Positions 43,080 through 52,652 of a stretch of 64,000 nt of DNA are shown here, one piece after another. The stretch is from Archegozetes longisetosus (Eukaryota > Arthropoda > Arachnida > Sarcoptiformes > Trhypochthoniidae). Where the stretch lies: assembly GCA_018873245.2 (NCBI GenBank), contig JAEMBT020000009.1, forward strand, positions 2,700,001 through 2,764,000, written 5' to 3'. The notes beneath the pieces were generated by a model. That model was given only the letters and a program-made list of their open reading frames with translations, did no database searches and was not told the DNA's origin. Each line of letters opens with the position of its first letter. Position 1 is the stretch's first letter. The translations under genes were made by a program, and so were the position numbers.

Positions 43080-43340
43080 GATTTATTAAAAAACAAATTG
43101 AAAAATATCATTAATTGTGTTATAAATAAACAAACGCCTATAGACTTGATTAATAATGAATTGATGCAAAAGTCTAAAGAAAATGAAAAGAAGCGCACAT
43201 CACATCCAATCTCATGGCAAAAAATATGAGAAACATTGAGAAATTGAGTAAATTATTGAAAATAAATGATTTGAATGTATTTGAAAGTTGTGCTACTTTA
43301 AACGCGATTCTCTCATTTCTGCTCATAAGGCTATAATTCG
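43080..43340 (+). other. Short unrecognised frames, no supported gene
   Basis: An ATG frame of about 48 codons (MCDLLKNKLKNIINCVINKQ...) ends in a stop and a second short frame follows. Lys/Asn-rich, no known motif. It could be a decayed gene start. Confidence 0.2.
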
Positions 43341-43375
43341 TTACTGCATACAACTCATCATATGAGAAGGTGATT

Positions 43376-43505
43376 ACCAATAAAAGTCTTAATACTTATT
43401 CTACGCTTTTAATTGTTAACAAATTTAATTTGAACTTTAGTAGAAAACAAAGCGATCAATAACTGGTGGACTGCTGTATATCTCTTACTTTACTGACTGG
43501 CTCAC
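43376..43505 (+). repeat. Dispersed repeat fragment shared with 37613-37775
   Basis: Collinear with 37613-37775, about 85-90% similar by eye. Confidence 0.6.
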
Positions 43506-43784
43506 ACTTCATTTGTAGAACATCAAAACTGGTTCGCGATTATAGACGTTCGAACCAAAATCTGGCTAAGAGGTACATTTTGTGGTCAACTTGCACAGTC
43601 ATTTTCATTCAGACCACAACATTGTCTTTAAATTTGTGAGATTTGCAAAACCGCTCTCGACTTTGACCTTAACTCAATAGAATCGATCGATTGCTTCTAT
43701 TTAAATCTACAATTTGTTTCCTTCGCGAACTTTGACTGTAAAGCTGTGAAGTTTGTGCATTTAATATAGTAAAATATGCATGCT

Positions 43785-43977
43785 CCGTCACAGAAGGCGA
43801 GTGTTTGCAGCACTGCAATATTATCTTAATTAAGCCCTTTTGACATTTGTTTTCAATAAATTCATTTTTGAGCGATAGTCTATATTGATTTAAAATGAAT
43901 TTCTTGAAAAAAAAATTGTCAAAAGGGCTCAATTAAGATAATATTGCAGTGCTGCAAATATTCGCCTTCTGTGACGG
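43785..43977. mobile_element. 193-bp MITE with about 62-bp inverted repeats
   Basis: CCGTCACAGAAGGCGARTRT at each end in inverted orientation, continuing through AGCACTGCAATATTATCTTA and AAGCCCTTTTGACA. The spacer is about 65 bp. Target duplication not clear. Confidence 0.75.
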
Positions 43978-44031
43978 TTTGGGTGGAGATATGTTTCGGC
44001 CTCTGGTATTTCACCAAAAGATGCTTTTTTC

Positions 44032-44310
44032 TTAATCGTCGTTAAATGGTAGATCCATTGCAATTGACATTTGCAGATCCTGTTTAATTTCTTTAGCCGA
44101 AATTCTTAGGTTTTTCGCCAGACTTGTTAAAATTCTGTTGCCAGTTCGCCTTGTTGTACATCGTTTTCGACCACTTCTTGTTAAATTACGAGCTGTTCCA
44201 AAAGTGTTTATCCTTTTTACGACTTTATAAGCACATGAGGGACTGCATCCTATCATTTCGACTATGGTTTGATACGTTTTGCCTTTACTTCACTTCTCAT
44301 CTTAAACATC
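44032..44310 (-). pseudogene. Tc1-like transposase N-terminal fragment
   Basis: Minus strand: SKGKTYQTIVEMIGCSPSCA, then YKVVKRINTFGTARNLTRSG and RKRCTTRRTGNRIL, ISAKEI. These are the paired HTH and the GRPR-like linker of Tc1 transposases. The catalytic domain is absent. Confidence 0.75.
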
Positions 44311-44590
44311 TGAAGACGTTCGACTTCAGCAAATCCTCAAACCTTAACTATTACTTGTCTCGAATTTGTTTCAATTAATGAATTTTTAAATTAATTTTAA
44401 TGCTTTTCGTTATTTGTATTTTACTTTTGAAATAAAACACTTTAATTCAATTATTAATCGCAATTAAGTAATTATTATGTAAAAGCGAACTTATGACCGA
44501 TCTAAAAATTCATCCTAAAAGTTTATACTTTTCAATTACTTTTAAATAGAATACAATTTTTCACAAAATACATATCAATAGGAAGTACAT

Positions 44591-44654
44591 AATATCACAC
44601 TGCAAAATACCGCACGACAAAGTATCGCGCGATAATATTACATATGAAACCGTT

Positions 44655-44698
<44 letters not shown>

Positions 44699-44973
44699 AG
44701 ATTGCAATACATTAAAGTTTGTATTTAAAAGCATTAAAACGTTTAGTAATAACTTATAAGTTAAATATATAACTTTACTCGTAAACATTGACTTAAATAT
44801 TAGAACCTTTTGATAGTGGACTATATTATAGTACTGTCTTGGCCGATCAACGAGAAACACAGTAGTATTTCTATTAATGATACTAGTTAGCAATGCAAAA
44901 TGTGTTTGTAAGAAAGTATCATTTTCGGTGCATGATTCAAACTGATCGGTTAAGATAGTAGATTTTATACCAA

Positions 44974-45031
<58 letters not shown>

Positions 45032-45094
45032 ACGGTTTCATATGTAATATTATCGCGCAATACTTTGTCGTGAGGTATTTTGCAGTGTGATATT
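44591..45094. mobile_element. 504-bp MITE with microsatellites inside its inverted arms
   Basis: Arms start AATATCACACTGCAAAATAC and continue through ACGACAAAGTATYGCGCGAT and ACATATGAAACCGTTTATA into (TA)n(TG)n on the left (44655-44697) and the mirror-image (CA)n(TA)n on the right (44975-45031). The interior of about 270 bp is non-coding. Confidence 0.7.
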
Positions 45095-45341
45095 TTGTCT
45101 GTAACCACAAAAATATTTCTTTATTAATAAATCAGAGTTAAATTTCTATTATTCGGCATATTTTTCCACTGTTCATATAAGTTATAGGAAAGGTTGCATA
45201 CAGTGTCTTAAAATAAAATCCCTTGACTACATCGAATTAAAGGGAAATAATTATATTTTTTTAATGATCAAGAAATTGACCCTTATTTTCAATACAGCCC
45301 ACAATTCTTGAGTGTAAAGACTGATAAACACATTTTATTAG

Positions 45342-45409
45342 GTTTTCCCGAAAAGAATATCGTTTTTAAATGTTATATAATGTTAAAAACGACGTTCTTT
45401 TCGGGAAAA
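45342..45409. repeat. Strong hairpin
   Basis: TTTTCCCGAAAAGAA, two bases, CGTTTTTAA pairs with the downstream complement across a loop of about 15 nt (stem about 24 bp, one mismatch). It lies upstream of the transposase fragment, in the same element. Confidence 0.7.
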
Positions 45410-45429
45410 TTTAATAATAACTCTCACTG

Positions 45430-45707
45430 TTGTCAATTCGGCAATCAATTCATTGGTGACGGCCGTTCACATCTCTGGCCAGCCCGTTCTCCAGATATTA
45501 CTAATTGTGACTATGTTTTGTAAGAATACCTCAAAAAACAGAGTTTATGCAATTAAAATCAGAGATATCGAACACTTAAAACAATGCATTAGAAGAGAAA
45601 TTAGTCAAATCAATAATAATAGAGAGTTATTAAAACATGTTTATCAGTCTTTACATTCAAGAATTGTGGACTATATTGAAGATAAGGGTCAATTTCTTGA
45701 TTACTAG
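45430..45707 (+). pseudogene. mariner/Tc1-like transposase C-terminal fragment
   Basis: LWPARSPDITNCDY, then after a one-base shift NRVYAIKIRDIEHLKQCIRR and ELLKHVYQSLHSRIVDYIED, and a stop. The W-P-x-R-S-P-D-L-x-x-C-D-Y/F-x-L-W-G-x-L-K ... I-E-x-L-K-x-x-I-R pattern is the C-terminus of a common arthropod mariner-like group. Inverted similarity between 45271-45295 and 45675-45700 suggests rearranged ends. Confidence 0.65.
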
Positions 45708-45914
45708 AAAGATATAATTTGATGTACTTTTTAGTAAAATATCTTTAATAATAAAAAAATTATGCTCCTTTACAATAGTTTGAATACAAATTGTTATCCC
45801 ATATAAAACCTGACAAGCGAATAACTTTTATTGTTGTCTAAAAATTAATTCAATTATAATTTTTTCCAATTAAATTTGCTTTGCTGGTCGAAGAGAAATG
45901 ATTAACTACTAATA

Positions 45915-47217
45915 TTATTCGCATTGATAGCAACAAAGAGCGACTCCTTTTTGGAACAATCCATAATTAACTGCTCTTATAAGTGGTCTATCAATTGCAC
46001 AACAGGTGCCATTGATGTCATCTTGACTGATTTCCCAAATAAAAATCCCACCGAAATTGTTCTCACGAACCCATTCGGCTTTTCTGATGAGAGAAAATGT
46101 TTCAAATTCACTAAACGTTAGGAAATCTTAAAGCTAATTTATTATTTACTGCATTATTCTGTATGCATCATCATAACCAACCCATTGATCGCCTTTATAA
46201 GCAATCGGTCCATCAGGATGCACATACTCTTTATTCCAACCATTAATCTTGATATTAGGGCAAATAGTTGAGTATGGTTGTGTACTGCTGGCAGTGACTG
46301 GCGCTCCGATTCCGTGTTGGTTCGGGTCTAGTAATGTAAATGATATTCCATAAAAGGGAACACCCATTAATAGTTTGCTTTTGGTTATAAGTGTTGACCA
46401 CCGGTTCATTGCATTTGTGGACCAATAGTAGCCTGAATGATGACCTGTTTTTTCGTCCCACATCCCGGCATTATCGTAGGTCATGACATTAACGTAATCA
46501 AGAGAACTAAATTTGATCATCAATTAAGTGAACAAATATGCTTAAGTCAATTAAATTCTTTTGAATTCCTTAATACCTATTTAGCACAGAGTAATCATAG
46601 GCCTTATCTGCCAACCATCGGCCACTATTTACTGCCACAGACAATGATAGTTTAGGTTCTTGTCTATCAAATGAAGCTCTGAGTTCCTGATCAAAAATAT
46701 TTATTCTTAATGTTCTATCAAAATCAATTTTTCAGATTTAAATTACCTGAAGAAGTGATGAGAAGTTTTGTTTATCAGTTTCAGGACCGGCATTACAGTC
46801 CGATTGCCAGCAAACTGGGAATTCCCAGTCCAGATCTAGACCATCAAATGTGTAATTCTTCAGAAATTCAGTCGATTGTTGAACAAAATTAGCTCTTGAT
46901 TGGGAGTTAGATACCATACGAGAATACTTATCCCCAGCGCTATCGGCCCAACCACCCAAAGCCAGGATGATCTTCAAATTAATATTGACTAATTTGAGAT
47001 CATGGACTTTTCGGACAATATCCACTTCAATACTAGTGTCATTGAATCTTATTAGCAGCGAGTTTTGATCTAATATCGCGAATGAATAGTGAATATGAGT
47101 ACATAGATTGGGATCTATGCTATGGATGGGCTGATTGTGCATCCAATAACAGACTATTCTTTGTTCACAATGAACTCGGATTAACATCAGGAGTAAGGAA
47201 AACACTTTCAATAACAT
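45915..47217 (-). CDS. GH18 chitinase, copy B (appears intact, four exons)
   Basis: Exons 46747-47217, 46577-46686, 46150-46506, 45915-46083. All introns have GT and AG ends and lengths of 60, 70 and 66 nt. The product is 368 residues: signal peptide about 1-17 (MLLKVFSLLLMLIRVHC), LALGGWA near 86-92, the catalytic GH18 motif DGLDLDWE at 125-132 with the proton-donor Glu132, MTYDNAG in exon 3 and GGIFIWEISQDD in exon 4. One catalytic domain, no chitin-binding module or Ser/Thr linker: a short secreted chitinase or chitinase-like protein, likely hydrolysing chitin. The start was chosen for the signal peptide; the reading upstream begins only with GTG. No disabling change seen. C-terminal residues differ from copies A and C (KGVALCCYQCE). 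Confidence 0.9.
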
Positions 47218-47319
47218 TGTTCTCATATAGCTCAGTCTGAGATACTGTAAGAATAATACTTTAAATATCACTACTTACTATCAATACTTTAAACAATAGT
47301 GAAAAAAGAAGTTATCTCG

Positions 47320-47328
47320 CCTTTTATA
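47320..47328 (-). promoter_or_regulatory. TATA box of chitinase copy B
   Basis: TATAAAAGG on the minus strand, 103 bp upstream of the ATG, same context as in copies A and C. Confidence 0.65.
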
Positions 47329-48016
47329 CTTGTTAGGATTGAAAGAAATTCAGGCTTAAGTCAACAAATAATCAGTCAGTTACTAAGCTATAGATTATAA
47401 TTCTAATCGGATTTCAAAACTATCTATTACACTATTGCAAAGTTATTGCATTAATTACGAAATAGAAAGCTTTGAATGACGAAAAATATTCGTTTAGTTG
47501 TTTTCAGTTTTTTATTGAACAAACTTTTGACTGATATCCTATTGAACTTGAAATCAAAGTATCAGAAAAACAAATTGCAAACACATAAACATTGGACTAG
47601 TCAACTGACATATAACACTTGTGTTCATAAACAATCATCTAACGCAAACAGTAATCTTAATCCTCATTTGATAAGATAAATGATATTCTTGGTCTTATCT
47701 ATCGATCATTTTTTCATAAAATAGAATTCAGATCAAAACATTTTTATTGGAAATTGTGATCTAGTAGTTCTTAGATTTCCTAGTGGCTTCAGAATCAATG
47801 AAATGATGTCACTTTCCATCTGATCACAGTTGAAGTGGCAGATCAGTAGAAAATTTTTAATCAACGATTTTCTGGGAAAGGATTGTTGCAGTTCAGTAAA
47901 ATTCACAAAATATTTACATAAAATTTAATCTTAAAGATTAATACAAAACAGGTTTTAAATTGAGTTTTAATAAAAGTTTGAACCATTCAAATATTATTAT
48001 GAGTATATATTATAAG

Positions 48017-48504
48017 CAGAGTCGAGACTTTCCGGACTAAATAATTGACAAATTCCGGACTAAATGTCAATAAATTCATGTAAATTCCGGCAAATTTATT
48101 TAAATAATAGAAAATATACATTCACTTTTAGAGAATAGAATAGAAATGAATGAAAAAATACTCAAGTGAAAGAAAAGTGCTGAATTAACTAGTACTAAAT
48201 CAGTTATGAACCTGTTTGTAAACTTAAGGCTACTTATTTCTTAAAATATGTGTTCAGACTAACCATATCTGATAATAAATATTTTAATCCTAAAACTTAA
48301 ATACATATAAAGTCATTAAAAGTATTTTTCCAGATTAAAATTGAAATTTCCGGAATTCCGGAGAAATATCAAAGATTCCGGATTTTTCCGGAGCGTAGAA
48401 ATTGAAAATTTTCTTAATATTAGTTGATCGATGTTTCTTAAGTCTTTTTTCGTTCGATTTGCGCGCATTAAAAATTCCGGAAGATCCGGAAAGTCTCGAC
48501 TCTG
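48017..48504. mobile_element. hAT-type MITE, 488 bp, in duplicon B
   Basis: Ends CAGAGTCGAGACTTTCCGG inverted, and a perfect 8-bp target duplication ATTATAAG (48009-48016, 48505-48512). Many TTCCGG motifs near both ends are candidate transposase-binding repeats. Duplicon C has the empty site (ATTATAAGTAAT near 58675), which confirms the boundaries. Confidence 0.9.
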
Positions 48505-48512
48505 ATTATAAG

Positions 48513-49594
48513 TAATCTTACGATCAGTCCTAGTTCTTTTGCGGTTTGGTTTGGTTTGGGTTTGGGCCTGAGTTTAGAAATTTGTTTGGTTCTGGTTTGG
48601 TTTTGGTTTTAAAGAGAATTTTCCAGTTTGGCTTTATTGAATTTTTGAAAACCAAAAACCATTTGTTTTATTTACCGTATAGACAAGTTTTGAATATTGA
48701 AGTTTGAAAACTTATTTGAAGCTGTAAACATATACACGAAAAACATTTAGAATTCAATCATTAGTATAAGTTATTTTTATAGAAAATTGATGACTTATTT
48801 GTTTGTATATAATATCGATATCAGATGAAGAAAATATAAAATAAAGTACTTCAATTACCAGTAGACTAAATATATACAATAAAATGGATTTGAGTTTCTT
48901 TTAAATTGATATTTTTATTAAAAATACATTTTAAAAAATACCCTATATTTCGTTTTAATTAAAGCAAATTTAAAAATCATCAAATTTTAATTAAAAGTAC
49001 ACCTTACTCTGTTGAAAAATAAAATTAATTTAACACTAAAAAATCTTCTATTGAGATCAAGATGTAAATTGAGTCCACGCTTGGTCACTATGCCTTTAGT
49101 TGTGAAAAGATTAGATCATTAAAAGAATAGATTATTTTAGTCCAAACATTATTGCTTTAATTAAAAATTTCATGTATTTTGATAAATAAAAATTTGTATC
49201 TAATTTTTTGTTTGGTTTTGGGTTTGGTTTCGATTAAGAAATCACAGTTTGGTTTGGGTCGAGTATTGAGAACTAGTCGAAACATTAATATTGGTCATAA
49301 CTGACTTATTTTAGTTAAAAGTTGTAAAGTTTTGGCTTTTGTTGAACTTTCAAAAAATTTTATTTCTCTAAAATTATATACTCAGAGTTTTTTTTAATGG
49401 GAAAACGACTTTTAACTATCTATGAGTAGTTGGCTAGTAAACTTTATTCTGACATAACTGTACTAATCACTTTTGTTACCCACTACGGATAGTTACCTAT
49501 AAATGTGAATCAATAAGATAAGTAATATGCTTAATTATCTATTGCCTCATATGGTTTGCAATGAGTAACAACCAGTTGTATCCAATTAATTTTT
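48513..49594. repeat. Right flank of duplicon B
   Basis: Matches 58681-58738, 59470-60181 and 62002-62225 of duplicon C. It includes the low-complexity GGTTTGGTTTGGGTTTGGG tract and long AT-rich non-coding sequence. Not present next to copy A. Confidence 0.8.
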
Positions 49595-50063
49595 GAGAAT
49601 AGAAAGCAATTTGTAAAGTTTAATAATTGCAAATCTAAGATTGATAAAGTTGAGAGTGGTGTACCCCAAGGAGGTAAATCCAGTCTCATAATGTATAATC
49701 TGTATGTATCTGATATGCAATATGTTATTAATTATTCGAAATTATACTCATTTGCCGATGACACTGTCTTAGTTAAAGTTATTTATGATGATAATGATTT
49801 AATAATGTTACAAAATGACTTAAATTGTCTATATTTCTGGTCAGAGGCAAACCATCTAAAATTAAACCCTTTAAAATCTACTCATATGAGAATCTCTTTG
49901 AAAAAAGATTCATCATCTAATGTAAATACAATTAATAATGTTCCTATTGTTACTCAAAATAACCACAAACATTTAGGCATAATATTAGATAATAAATTAT
50001 GTTTTAATTTACAAGTGAGCAATATTGTAAAGAAGTGCATGCAAAAGTGGTATGTATTAAGAA
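49595..50063 (+). pseudogene. Non-LTR retrotransposon (LINE) reverse-transcriptase fragment
   Basis: Contains ESGVPQGGKSSLIMYNLYVS and SKLYSFADDTVLVK (RT motif with the FADD catalytic pair), then LNCLYFWSEANHLKLNPLKS and HKHLGIILDNKLCF. This is the palm and thumb region of a Jockey/CR1-like LINE. Start and end are missing. The frame continues without a stop into the Merlin tail at 50066. Confidence 0.8.
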
Positions 50064-50065
50064 GA

Positions 50066-50531
50066 AGTTACCTTGCGGAAGCGTGGTGGCGGTCAATTAA
50101 TGAAAAGCTGAATAAGTTTTTAATTCCACATCGCGATATTCGCAGTTTTACTGTAATTTTTTATCCCTTTATTTTATGAACTTTATCAGTATTTATTATT
50201 CTTTGATACCATATACTTTATAGATTTCATGAATTTTATACATGAACAAATTTCATAGATAAGGGGTACTGTGTAGGCTTTTAATGATTGTAAATTCTTC
50301 ATATATTCATACTGAAATCGAACGCCACAGTTATAATTGCTTACTATGGTCACTGGGATCGCATGCTAAATCATTACCCAATGAATATATAACATAGAAT
50401 GTTCAGGTATTCCATACATGATGACCAGAACGAGATCGATGTAATAAGGGACAAAATTTTTCAAAGGGTCTGCTTTTAATTTAAAAATAAATTATTTCGA
50501 TGCCAGATAAAAATGAATTTATTAATAAATT
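50066..50531 (+). repeat. Merlin tail and flank preceding duplicon C (left part)
   Basis: Copy of 38249 onward. The first 114 bases encode the Merlin transposase tail (SYLAEAWWRSINEKLNKFLI ...) to a stop at 50179. The repeat is cut at 50531 by the gypsy insertion and resumes at 56018. Confidence 0.8.
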
Positions 50532-50966
50532 TGTGACGAACTTTGACTCTTACTAGTGACTCTTACTCTGACTCTTACTCTGACTCTTACTCTGACTCTT
50601 ACTCTGACTCTTACTTTAACACTATCGTTGATTCTATCGTTGACGACATAGTTTCAAAATAACTGGCCTCTAGTAAGGCATTGTTTATGAGTCATTATAT
50701 ATATATATAAGGCTATTGTAAATTCATTCTTGGCATCATTATCAATAAAGACTTTGTAGGGAAAACTTGTCTTTTCTTTTTTTAATAGCTATACATATCT
50801 GATAGAAGATTGCTGGATAAGCAATTTCTATCAGATATCCCTTTTGCCCCAAACTTCCACCAAAAGTAGATAATAAGTTGTGCCCTCATCCCACCGGCTA
50901 AATCAATTATTGGTTTACCGGTGATTAACGAATTAATTCGCGTCGTAAGCACTAAAATTCGTTACA
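50532..50966 (+). repeat. 5' LTR of the gypsy element
   Basis: 435 bp. Contains a 12-bp tandem repeat GACTCTTACTCT (50544-50615), a TATATATATATAAGG TATA-like tract (about 50696-50712), AATAAA at 50744-50749, and a long hairpin at 50795-50838. Confidence 0.95.
50795..50838 (+). repeat. LTR hairpin downstream of the poly(A) signal
   Basis: ATATCTGATAGAA, G, ATTGCT pairs with AGCAAT, TTCTATCAGATAT across the loop GGATA: 19 base pairs with one bulged base. Repeated in the 3' LTR at 55846-55889. It lies 45 nt past AATAAA, so it may be in R/U5 RNA. Confidence 0.8.
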
Positions 50967-50968
50967 CT

Positions 50969-50986
50969 TGGCGCAGTCGGTAGGAT
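50969..50986 (+). promoter_or_regulatory. Candidate primer-binding site of the gypsy element
   Basis: TGGCGCAGTCGGTAGGAT two bases after the 5' LTR. TGG pairs with a tRNA 3' CCA. The primer tRNA was not identified. Confidence 0.65.
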
Positions 50987-51102
50987 ATCATCCATCAGAC
51001 ATCTTCACGACTTATTATCGTCTACGCCCACATCATCAATTTAAATTGACTTCCCGTATTGTTGACAAATTCAGTTCGTCTGAAATCTTCAATTATCATC
51101 TC

Positions 51103-51702
51103 ATGTCCATAATTCCAACGACAGCTCCCCGCGAAACCACAGATGACGAAACTGAATTGCCATTAACGCCTGGGAAATCAATTACCACCGAATTTCTACA
51201 GAGTCTTCAAACTTCAACATCAGTTTCGGATTCACCTTCTGTTTCAAATTTGTACCATGTTTCATCCACATCACAAGCAGTAACAACGCTTACAAGAAAC
51301 CAGAAGAAGCGTCTACTGAGAAAAAAGAACATCAGACAACACTCGCTACGTCTCAGCATTAACGGTCTTCCGGATCCAGTCAAACAGAGACAACTCTTAC
51401 AACAATCAGCACGAGCTAAGCGTCGAGCCAAACAAAGTTTGGACGAAGGCTTACGACTTGCTCGTCAAGCAAGTAAAGAATCCGTAGAAATTTGTGACAA
51501 ACAATCTCGCACATCATTCGAAGAACGTTCAGAGACCACTCTCCGTCACATATCAAGAACACTTCTTGCAAAAGGGACTGAAAGAGCTAACACTTCTATT
51601 CATCTCTTGGAAGTCGCAAAAAGAGAAGCTATTGGGGAACGTTCATTATTACCACTGCCATCATTATCCCCAAACCAAACCTACCAATATTTAAAAAACT
51701 AA
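51103..51702 (+). CDS. Extra leader ORF of the gypsy element, unknown function
   Basis: 199 codons from the first ATG after the primer-binding site to TAA. The frame is also open upstream to 50968 without an ATG. The N-terminal half is Ser/Thr/Pro-rich. The C-terminal half is strongly basic and helical (RNQKKRLLRKKN, SARAKRRAKQSLDEGLRLAR, QASKESVEICDKQSRTSFEE), which suggests RNA or nucleic-acid binding (inference). No known domain. Same frame as gag but separated by stops and a 132-bp AT-rich spacer. Such an ORF before gag is unusual in gypsy elements. Long and undamaged, so possibly expressed. Confidence 0.6.
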   Translation: MSIIPTTAPRETTDDETELPLTPGKSITTEFLQSLQTSTSVSDSPSVSNLYHVSSTSQAVTTLTRNQKKRLLRKKNIRQHSLRLSINGLPDPVKQRQLLQQSARAKRRAKQSLDEGLRLARQASKESVEICDKQSRTSFEERSETTLRHISRTLLAKGTERANTSIHLLEVAKREAIGERSLLPLPSLSPNQTYQYLKN

Positions 51703-51834
51703 AACCATATAGCTATTGTATAAATAAATAAATAAAAAATAATAATAAAATAAAAAAAATAATAAGATAAAAATAATAAAATAAAATAAAGTAAATAATA
51801 AAACAAACTTCTACAAATAAAATAAAATAATAAA
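51703..51834 (+). repeat. A/T-only simple-sequence spacer before gag
   Basis: About 130 bp made almost only of AATAAA, ATAAT and AAAAT units, with about ten AATAAA hexamers, ending directly at the gag ATG. Confidence 0.9.
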
Positions 51835-52652
51835 ATGACTACACCTAAAACAAGATCAAAGACAGCTCAAGTTCCAACTACTACAACGGCACCTGTTCCG
51901 ACATCGGAAACTAAGTCAAAATTTTATAAATTTGATGGAGTTGACTCAATTCGAGTACAGACATGGCTCAAGCTTTTCGAAGTTCATACCAACGGGCGAT
52001 CCGAAGCTGACCGTATTTCACTCCTCATGTACAACCTGTCTGGCGTAGCACTTGAGTGGTATGGCGACGAGATTGCTGGAAATGATATCACACAGTGGGA
52101 AACTGTTTGTGCTAAAATGATAACACGTTTCGGCACGTCGACAGCTACCCCTTTGCTTGACGCTCAGAGAAGATATCTTCGCAGAGGAGAAACCATCGAG
52201 ACATATTATCAGGAAAAGATCCGTCTCCTTCGCCAAACACAACTCAGTGAAAAGAAATTATACAACAACTCACTGAGGGTCTCCCACACAGTTGGAAGAT
52301 GACACTCATAGCTGCACGTCCTACGGATAGCAATTCCTGGGTTGAAGTAGCTTTACAGCTGGAGTCACACCAAAAATCCGAATATCCGAGGTACAAGCAA
52401 TTGAAACCAAATAAGGTTTATTCCGCCACCGAAGCAAGATGTTCTCGTCCTCCAACGCCATGTCGTTTCTGCTTGCAGCAAAACATAACCAGTTGGCACT
52501 GGAACAACGAGTGCCCGAACCGGAAATATCAACAGCCCTATCAAACGAGATCTCAGTCTTTGAAACCCTCACCAAAAACGACACATAACACTTCGGGCGC
52601 ACAGACTTCGAATATGGTTCTGCCAGAGGAAGTAGTCCTTCATTTAAACTAA
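51835..52652 (+). CDS. gypsy Gag (capsid and zinc knuckle; one frameshift)
   Basis: ATG at 51835 (MTTPKTRSKTAQ). The capsid-like region has FYKFDGVDSIRVQTWLKLFE, ALEWYGDEI and LRRGETIETYYQEKIRLLRQ, typical of Ty3/gypsy Gag. A run of four A at 52250-52253 is one base short: the frame stops at 52302, while the next frame continues the expected sequence (ARPTDSNSWVEVALQLE) to a stop at 52652. Near the end, C-X2-C-X8-H-X4-C (CRFC ... HWNNEC) is a variant zinc knuckle. Forms the virus-like particle and binds RNA. The indel is recent or a sequencing error. Ends with a -1 frameshift signal into pol. Confidence 0.85.

Noticed and set aside
44654-45001. 115-codon frame beginning with a Cys-Val repeat
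   Set aside because: It is the translation of the (TG)n and (CA)n microsatellites in the MITE arms.
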